IMG/VR virus record: IMGVR_UViG_3300049739_000046
Coordinates: 1-49,153 of that record
From: a virus
Reading direction: 5' to 3' (one strand)
Length of the DNA: 49,153 nucleotides
The notes beneath the pieces are model-generated. The model saw only the letters and a list, made by a program, of their open reading frames with translations, had not been told where the DNA came from and made no database searches. Below, one piece after another: positions 45,864 to 49,153 of this stretch. The first letter of the stretch is position 1; the number at the start of each line of letters is the position of its first letter. The position numbers and the translations under genes were made by a program.

Positions 45864-45885
45864 TTAGACACAGCAAGGCTGTTTC

Positions 45886-45893
45886 TATTTATC
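45886..45893 (-). promoter_or_regulatory. Late promoter box GATAAATA
   Basis: GATAAATA on the minus strand, 23 bases before the gp25 ATG. The TGA stop of the upstream 57-residue gene overlaps it (TGATAAATA). It probably drives gp25, gp6 and the gp7-position gene, for which no other box was found. Confidence 0.6.
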
Positions 45894-46065
45894 ACTTACC
45901 GACAAATCCATCCGCCCATTCAAGATCATTGTCAAAAATTTCACCCTCTTGGACTTCTTTCCTCTTTCCTGATTTACGCATATAGCGATCACTTTCAACT
46001 TCAGTAATAAGTGTCATACCAGACTTCGTGAAGTCTTCTGATTTGTCAACTCTACTGTTGCCCAT
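45892..46065 (-). CDS. Small protein of unknown function upstream of gp25
   Basis: A 57-residue protein if started at the ATG at 46065 (MGNSRVDKSEDFTKSGMTLI). This start has a strong ribosome binding site, TAAGGAGG, nine bases upstream. Longer in-frame starts at 46131 and 46098 lie deep in the previous gene and lack such a site. It is charged, with a basic middle (RYMRKSGKRKE) and an acidic end (EGEIFDNDLEWADGFVGK). It overlaps the upstream gene by 14 bases. I do not recognise a family; small proteins of this kind before gp25 may be baseplate accessories, which is a guess. Confidence 0.75.
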   Translation of the reverse strand: MGNSRVDKSEDFTKSGMTLITEVESDRYMRKSGKRKEVQEGEIFDNDLEWADGFVGK

Positions 46066-46732
46066 TTTCTGTGGCCTCCTTACGTTGTTTTCGTTCATTA
46101 TTTGTTTCCCAAAAATATTCGTCAGTGTCACCTAAACGTCCCCAGTCTGTTCCTGACTCAACTTGATATTCTATAGTAGAAACCTTAAAGTCAGGGAATG
46201 TCGGGTGCTCAGGCGTGATAGAGAGGTCATAGAATCGTGTCCTGTTATTAGGATACAATGCATACTGACCATTCTCTAATGCAATACAATTATGCGACTT
46301 ATGTTCTTGAGGAACTTCACTCACATTATTATCTATCACATCTGGATTCGCATGGTAGTTGTCTAATGTAAACAAATACTGACCATTCATCAAACCATGG
46401 TCACGAGTGTAGATCTCTGTATCCATAGAGCTAACAAAACCCTTGTTAATACACATGACCCCATAGTCCATACAATTCCAGAATTGTAGGTTCTCTAGAG
46501 ACATATCGGGCGTCGGTGTTTTCGGCGCTCGGAGAAATGCACTTATAGGAAGTTTATCATACATTGCACCATACGCAGGTAGATACGTCTCAAAATAAAA
46601 TGCGCGTCCTGGTATGCTTTTCGCAGATACCCAGACACCTTCTACAAATTCTCCGTGACCATCCTGATGATCGCGTAGATATTCCTTACGTACCCATACC
46701 TTTTCCGCAGGTAAATTACAAATTAAATTCAT
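46052..46732 (-). CDS. Unknown protein between oxygenase and gp25 genes
   Basis: A 226-residue protein from the ATG at 46732 (MNLICNLPAEKVWVRKEYLR). This ATG overlaps the TGA of the 2OG oxygenase (ATGA), which fits coupled translation; an in-frame ATG at 46744 would add MEYE. It is rich in aromatic residues (FYFETYLPAYGAMYDKLPIS, then NLQFWNCMDYGVMCINKG), with a compact globular look, no signal peptide and no membrane segment. There is no recognised catalytic motif. The position, between the oxygenase and the gp25 block, suggests a baseplate or virion-associated protein that is conserved in marine myoviruses; this is inference. Confidence 0.78.
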   Translation of the reverse strand: MNLICNLPAEKVWVRKEYLRDHQDGHGEFVEGVWVSAKSIPGRAFYFETYLPAYGAMYDKLPISAFLRAPKTPTPDMSLENLQFWNCMDYGVMCINKGFVSSMDTEIYTRDHGLMNGQYLFTLDNYHANPDVIDNNVSEVPQEHKSHNCIALENGQYALYPNNRTRFYDLSITPEHPTFPDFKVSTIEYQVESGTDWGRLGDTDEYFWETNNERKQRKEATENGQQ

Positions 46733-47253
46733 TTCATATTCCAAGAAAGTACCAGACGTTCTTTGTCACTCTTACAAGGTAATGTGTAGTGATGTACAAA
46801 GGATGGGAAGAATATTACCGAACCACTTTGTATATCTCTGGGTGAGTATATATCTACCCACCCTATCACATTATTGAAAGGACACACAAACTGAGTCGGT
46901 GTATGCTCCTCTGGATCGTATTCGATATACATTACCGCACTAAATCCTGTAGCTCCGTGATTATGCAATAAATGCTGATCACCTTTACCACCTTTCTCAA
47001 ACCAATATGCATCAACCTGCAAATCAATCTTGACTTGATCTTTGAACTTCTGTAATTCATCTCTGATTAAAGGTTCAATGACTTCCCATTTTACCTTAGG
47101 TGTTCTGAAGTCACTTGGAACATACTCACCTACATCTTTCTTGAATTCCTGTGCTCTCGATAAATCAAGCAAAGCTTCTTTCTTACTATCCCAATCCTTC
47201 GTATAAAGATGAAAGATTGGGACTGCAAACATTGGTTCGATGTACTCAGACAT
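46729..47253 (-). CDS. 2OG-Fe(II) oxygenase-like protein near the baseplate genes
   Basis: A 174-residue protein beginning MSEYIEPMFAVPIFHLYTKD. Near residue 92 is DQHLLHNHGATGFSAVMYIE, and near residues 146-174 is VIFFPSFVHHYTLPCKSDKE followed by RLVLSWNMK. This gives a first His strand, a distal His and a basic residue as in 2OG-Fe(II) oxygenases of the TIGR02466 type. Such genes recur in marine T4-like phages; substrates are unknown. The ATG overlaps the stop codon of the 48-residue gene (TAATG), and its own stop overlaps the next start (ATGA), so it is tightly placed in the baseplate operon. The window holds a second, different member at 1731-2372. Confidence 0.8.
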   Translation of the reverse strand: MSEYIEPMFAVPIFHLYTKDWDSKKEALLDLSRAQEFKKDVGEYVPSDFRTPKVKWEVIEPLIRDELQKFKDQVKIDLQVDAYWFEKGGKGDQHLLHNHGATGFSAVMYIEYDPEEHTPTQFVCPFNNVIGWVDIYSPRDIQSGSVIFFPSFVHHYTLPCKSDKERLVLSWNMK

Positions 47254-47399
47254 TACTTGCCTTGACCGCGATACCTCTTCTTTGCTTTGTTCCTAGATGT
47301 TGCTGAATACTTCGTGTGCTTTCCAGTGCCTTGACGACTCCTCTTCGGAATCGCCTCCACAAATGATTGCCCACTTAATGATGCTTTGATCTTCGCCAT
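47253..47399 (-). CDS. Small basic protein (48 residues)
   Basis: A short frame from the ATG at 47399 encodes MAKIKASLSGQSFVEAIPKR and continues SRQGTGKHTKYSATSRNK with a KAKKRYRGQGK end. About a third of the residues are Lys or Arg. It fills the 148-base gap between the PAAR-like gene (stop two bases away) and the 2OG oxygenase (TAATG overlap) exactly, which strongly supports it as a real gene. I recall very similar small proteins in marine cyanophages, but the function is not known. A nucleic-acid-binding or virion-internal role would fit the charge, as inference only. Confidence 0.85.
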   Translation of the reverse strand: MAKIKASLSGQSFVEAIPKRSRQGTGKHTKYSATSRNKAKKRYRGQGK

Positions 47400-47401
47400 A
47401 C

Positions 47402-47776
47402 TTACGTTATAAGATTTGAACCAATTACTATTGTAGGATGTTGGAACGGTCCTGTCAAGGGCCTAGGTGATCCTCCTATCACTAACTGAGATTCATCCCC
47501 AGTCACCGCAGGTAACCTGCCATTAATAAACACAGTCGTGTTTACAGTTGGTCGTATAACCCTCTGTCCTGGTTGGCATGGTGCTGGAATTAATGGGTTG
47601 ATCTTTACACCTGCCACAGGAGCAGGTATAGAGAGGTTATCATAGATTACTAAGGGAACGCCCTTCGCAACAACTTTCGTTGGGTATGGAGTCCCTCCTA
47701 GGGGCGCTGCAGGATATGTACAGTTTCCATCTGTACTCGGTGTGTCAACCGTCTCTGGTCCTGCTATAAATGGCAT
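47402..47776 (-). CDS. PAAR-like spike tip protein
   Basis: A 124-residue protein rich in Pro, Gly and Val, with GTPYPTKVVAKGVPLVIYDN, VKINPLIPAPCQPGQRVIRP and TTVFINGRLPAVTGDESQLV. The pattern of short beta turns and the VFINGRLPAVTGD stretch fits PAAR-type proteins, which form the sharp tip on the central spike of contractile tails (T4 gp5.4). It starts with a TAATG overlap on the previous gene and precedes the 48-residue gene by two bases. A tip role suits its place near gp25 and gp6. The family call is likely but rests on pattern, not on an alignment. Confidence 0.75.
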   Translation of the reverse strand: MPFIAGPETVDTPSTDGNCTYPAAPLGGTPYPTKVVAKGVPLVIYDNLSIPAPVAGVKINPLIPAPCQPGQRVIRPTVNTTVFINGRLPAVTGDESQLVIGGSPRPLTGPFQHPTIVIGSNLIT

Positions 47777-48006
47777 TATACTGCTCTCGCAACGTTTAGT
47801 AAATCTTGCTTGATACCTTCGACATTATTGTGAAGATAATCGAGGGTCTGTCCCACAGTCTCGTAATCCTCACCCGTTGGTCGCTTGTACATCAACGACG
47901 GACTCTCGAGCTGAGATATCCTCTGCTCCAAGCTGTTTAACCTCTCGGACTGCCACAGGCACGTCCTCTCCAATTCGTTCAACCTCTCCATTAACTCGTC
48001 CTTCAT
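47776..48006 (-). CDS. Coiled-coil protein upstream of the PAAR-like gene
   Basis: A 76-residue protein from the ATG at 48006 (MKDELMERLNELERTCLWQS), which has a good ribosome binding site GAGAGG eight bases upstream. A GTG nine bases further up (48015) is in frame but weaker. Residues 1-40 form a clear coiled coil (ERLNSLEQRISQLE); the rest, YKRPTGEDYETVGQTLDYLH, looks like a short helix pair. Its stop overlaps the start of the PAAR-like gene (TAATG), so the two are coupled. It may be a small trimeric or dimeric baseplate or spike accessory; function unknown. It overlaps the preceding 82-residue frame by 137 bases. Confidence 0.8.
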   Translation of the reverse strand: MKDELMERLNELERTCLWQSERLNSLEQRISQLESPSLMYKRPTGEDYETVGQTLDYLHNNVEGIKQDLLNVARAV

Positions 48007-48118
48007 TGTTATCACCTCTCATGAATGAATTGGATGCTCTCGATTCAAACTCGTCGCAGAACTTGTCAAAGTTCTCTAGAATTTTATCGTAATCACTATA
48101 ATCGACTTTTTGGGGCAT
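47870..48118 (-). CDS. Small protein overlapping the coiled-coil gene
   Basis: An 82-residue frame from the ATG at 48118 (MPQKVDYSDYDKILENFDKF). It is supported by a late-promoter-like GATAAATA 41 bases upstream and by protein-like composition up to about residue 37, after which it runs 137 bases into the next gene in another frame. The part after residue 40 (VNGEVERIGEDVPVAVREVK) may be real or just the shadow of the next gene. No ribosome binding site is visible. Either it is a true overlapping gene, or a shorter product or frameshift is involved; a stop codon just before the next gene's start argues against a simple fusion. Unknown function. Confidence 0.55.
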   Translation of the reverse strand: MPQKVDYSDYDKILENFDKFCDEFESRASNSFMRGDNNEGRVNGEVERIGEDVPVAVREVKQLGAEDISARESVVDVQATNG

Positions 48119-48158
48119 TTTTTTCTGGGGGAATTTTTTTAAAACGACCTTTCAAGTA

Positions 48159-48166
48159 TATTTATC
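48159..48166 (-). promoter_or_regulatory. Late promoter box GATAAATA
   Basis: GATAAATA on the minus strand (GCGATAAATATAC in context), 41 bases before the ATG at 48118. It is the first late-type box after the early-type module and its terminator, so it probably opens the structural transcript. Confidence 0.55.
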
Positions 48167-48239
48167 GCTCGTCTGGATACTTTTGTAGGTTAGGAGGGAC
48201 CCATGGATTTTGGAAACCGCTTGGCGCATATAAGGGCAT

Positions 48240-48266
48240 AAAAAAGGGGGCGCATCACTGCCCCCC
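48240..48266 (-). terminator. Strong intrinsic terminator closing the early-type module
   Basis: On the minus strand GGGGGGCAGTGATGC is followed by GCCCCCTTTTTT. The stem has five G-C pairs plus a GCA/TGC inner stem with a GTGA tetraloop and one bulged G, then a run of six T. It stands about 90 bases after the stop of the 81-residue gene and before the first late promoter box. Confidence 0.85.
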
Positions 48267-48280
48267 TGTCTGTTATCACA

Positions 48281-48359
48281 CATGCCCTAGGTCTTACGGA
48301 GGTTCGACTTAAATGCGATTGAACGCAACCCGTGCCCTGCCTAGGGGCATGTGCCCTAG
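48281..48359. repeat. Inverted repeat and TGCCCTAG copies in the intergenic region
   Basis: CTAGGGGCATGTGCCCTAG (48341-48359) is a near-perfect inverted repeat that overlaps the stop codon of the 81-residue gene. A further copy of CATGCCCTAG lies at 48281-48290 and a related CGTGCCCTGCCTAGG at about 48331. The rest of the 237-base gap 48119-48355 holds the terminator and the late box; I see no gene or tRNA in it. Confidence 0.6.
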
Positions 48360-48601
48360 AGCTCTGCCAGCATCTCGTCCATCTCGTCTGTGTCGATGTC
48401 GTCGTGCAACCATGCCACGCCGTCGCCTGTGATGTACTCACCGAACTCATCGATGAATCGCTTCGCCCATGCTCTGTATCCTAGGTTGCGGTTGATGCGA
48501 GCGTGACGGTAGATCGTCTCGTCGTTGCCTATCCATAGGGCGACGTTCCATGTCTCGTATGTCGCCCATCCGTTGTACGTGGTGTCGGTTGCTGTGGTCA
48601 T
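48356..48601 (-). CDS. Small early-type protein with YETWNVALWI motif
   Basis: An 81-residue protein with NGWATYETWNVALWIGNDE near the start, then RAWAKRFIDEFGEYITGDGV and an acidic end (HDDIDTDEMDEMLAEL). The Y-E-T-W-N-V-x-L-W-I motif recurs in small early proteins of cyanophages and other phages; the function is unknown. The protein is acidic and probably cytoplasmic. It has a TATAAT box 25 bases upstream and a terminator downstream, so it can be made on its own transcript by unmodified host polymerase. Codon use is more GC-rich than in the structural genes. Confidence 0.8.
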   Translation of the reverse strand: MTTATDTTYNGWATYETWNVALWIGNDETIYRHARINRNLGYRAWAKRFIDEFGEYITGDGVAWLHDDIDTDEMDEMLAEL

Positions 48602-48625
48602 GTGTGATGTGTGATTGATGTCTTA

Positions 48626-48631
48626 ATTATA
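48626..48631 (-). promoter_or_regulatory. Sigma70-like promoter, -10 TATAAT
   Basis: TATAAT (CTATAATTAAG in context) on the minus strand, 25 bases before the ATG at 48601. A CAGACA lies 17 bases further up, as a fair -35 (four of six bases). Confidence 0.6.
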
Positions 48632-48644
48632 GAGGGTGATCAGG

Positions 48645-48842
48645 TCAGTGTCTGTCGCTGATGTTCCAGTACGTGATCTGTCCACCGTTGGCAGGTTCTA
48701 GTCCTGCTCTTACCCTTTCACGGTGTGTCTGCTCTGCTGCCATCTGTTGGCGGATGTTGTCCATGACCTTCTGCATGAGAGGGGAGGGGTTCTCATTGTG
48801 TAAGAACATGCCGTCTGTAGATTTGGTGAGTTTGTTTGTCAT
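48645..48842 (-). CDS. Small early-type protein, unknown function
   Basis: A 65-residue protein, MTNKLTKSTDGMFLHNENPS, with a helical middle (QKVMDNIRQQMAAEQTHRER) and a short C-terminal part ending QITYWNISDRH. It has no membrane segment or known motif. A TATAAT box stands only seven bases before the ATG, so the transcript may have almost no leader. An alternative start is the ATG at 48809 (MFLHNENPS), which would leave a normal leader but has no ribosome binding site. It belongs to the GC-richer early-type module. Function unknown. Confidence 0.7.
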   Translation of the reverse strand: MTNKLTKSTDGMFLHNENPSPLMQKVMDNIRQQMAAEQTHRERVRAGLEPANGGQITYWNISDRH

Positions 48843-48848
48843 GTCCTT

Positions 48849-48854
48849 ATTATA
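48849..48854 (-). promoter_or_regulatory. Sigma70-like promoter very close to the start codon
   Basis: TATAAT on the minus strand, then AAGGAC and the ATG at 48842. The -35 candidate is TAGACT 16 bases upstream (four of six). With this spacing, transcription would start at or next to the ATG. Confidence 0.5.
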
Positions 48855-48873
48855 GGGGATGATGAGGCGAAGT

Positions 48874-49095
48874 CTATACGAGGTGGGACAGTTCCTGAGC
48901 TGTCACAGCTGCTTCTCCTGCATATACCCTGACCCATTTGATGGGGGTCGTGTTGTTGTTGATTCGGTAGATCATTTGATCGCCGTCCTGCTGAGCTGCG
49001 ATTCTGTACGCTGTGTCGATGGTGGCGCAATAGATGCAGCCGTGCTCATCAAAATTTGCGAATGCTGCTGGCTGAACTGCCCAAGTTGTTTGCAT
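48874..49095 (-). CDS. Small early-type protein, unknown function
   Basis: A 73-residue protein, MQTTWAVQPAAFANFDEHGC at the start, with CIYCATIDTAYRIAAQQDGD and TPIKWVRVYAGEAAVTAQEL. Two Cys separated by two residues (CIYC) look like half of a zinc site or a redox pair, but a second pair is absent. The pattern of short beta strands and one helix suggests a small globular cytoplasmic protein. It has its own TATAAT box 24 bases upstream and, like its two neighbours, GC-richer codons. I do not recognise a family. Confidence 0.72.
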   Translation of the reverse strand: MQTTWAVQPAAFANFDEHGCIYCATIDTAYRIAAQQDGDQMIYRINNNTTPIKWVRVYAGEAAVTAQELSHLV

Positions 49096-49118
49096 GTGTG
49101 TTTCTCTGTGTTGTTCTA

Positions 49119-49124
49119 ATTATA
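49119..49124 (-). promoter_or_regulatory. Sigma70-like promoter, -10 TATAAT
   Basis: TATAAT (GCTATAATTAG in context) on the minus strand, 24 bases before the ATG at 49095. No good -35 is visible (best is TGACC at odd spacing), so it may be an extended or activated promoter. Confidence 0.5.
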
Positions 49125-49153
49125 GCGGCTAGACCACGAGCTGCGGTCATAGC

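Noticed and set aside
48299-48320. GGAGGTTCGACTT looks like the T-loop of a tRNA
   Set aside because: No pairing T-stem, acceptor stem, or D and anticodon arms can be found around it on either strand.
48190-48450. An 86-residue minus-strand frame across the terminator
   Set aside because: It overlaps the 81-residue gene, runs through the terminator hairpin and its Thr/Trp/Arg-rich sequence is not protein-like.

Overview
The window looks like part of the virion-gene (late) region of a T4-like marine myovirus, most like the cyanophages of the Kyanoviridae type. The evidence is a block of genes all on the minus strand, in the T4 order gp25, gp6, (gp7 position), gp8, (gp9-gp12/fibritin positions), gp13, gp14. 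The encoded proteins have the sequence style of marine T4-like phages: PAAR-type spike tip, DUF4815 baseplate protein, fibres full of GSGY repeats, and 2OG-Fe(II) oxygenases among structural genes. The DNA is AT-rich. There are no photosynthesis, replication or tRNA genes here, so the host cannot be fixed from this window; Synechococcus or Prochlorococcus is an inference from the gene style.

Transcription runs from high to low coordinates. At 48,356-49,095 there is a small, visibly more GC-rich module of three short genes. Each has a bacterial sigma70-like -10 box (TATAAT) upstream, and the module is closed by a strong intrinsic terminator at 48,240-48,266: an early-type module. From about 48,166 down to 1 lies the late structural module. 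It holds small conserved proteins, a PAAR-like spike tip, a hidden 48-residue basic protein, a 2OG oxygenase, two unknown proteins, gp25, gp6, a 3,424-residue protein at the gp7 position, gp8, a 2,695-residue DUF4815 protein, a 68-residue protein, fibre-like proteins of 1,795 and 3,492 residues with a 166-residue protein between them, and a 381-residue probable beta-propeller adhesin. Then come two unknown proteins, a U32-like/methyltransferase fusion, a second 2OG oxygenase, a 71-residue protein, and the neck proteins gp13 and gp14 (gp14 is cut by the window edge).

Four giant genes (10.5, 10.3, 8.1 and 5.4 kb) take about 70% of the window. They share a common stock of modules: GSGY repeats in five genes, a helical FGGN/AMRNW module in two genes, and a DSxTQVTLS repeat in two genes. 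They also carry individual domains, including two cupredoxin-like domains (one with a complete His/Cys/His/Met set) and a YHYH-like domain. Sites matching the T4 late promoter core (TATAAATA, here mostly NNTAAATA) precede most transcription blocks. In five of nine cases the stop codon of the upstream gene lies inside the promoter box.

The most unusual items are the U32-like/methyltransferase fusion next to a 2OG oxygenase inside the tail cluster, the cupredoxin-like ligand set in a tail fibre, the YHYH-like domain in the gp7-position protein, the shared helical module, and the stop-codon/promoter fusions.
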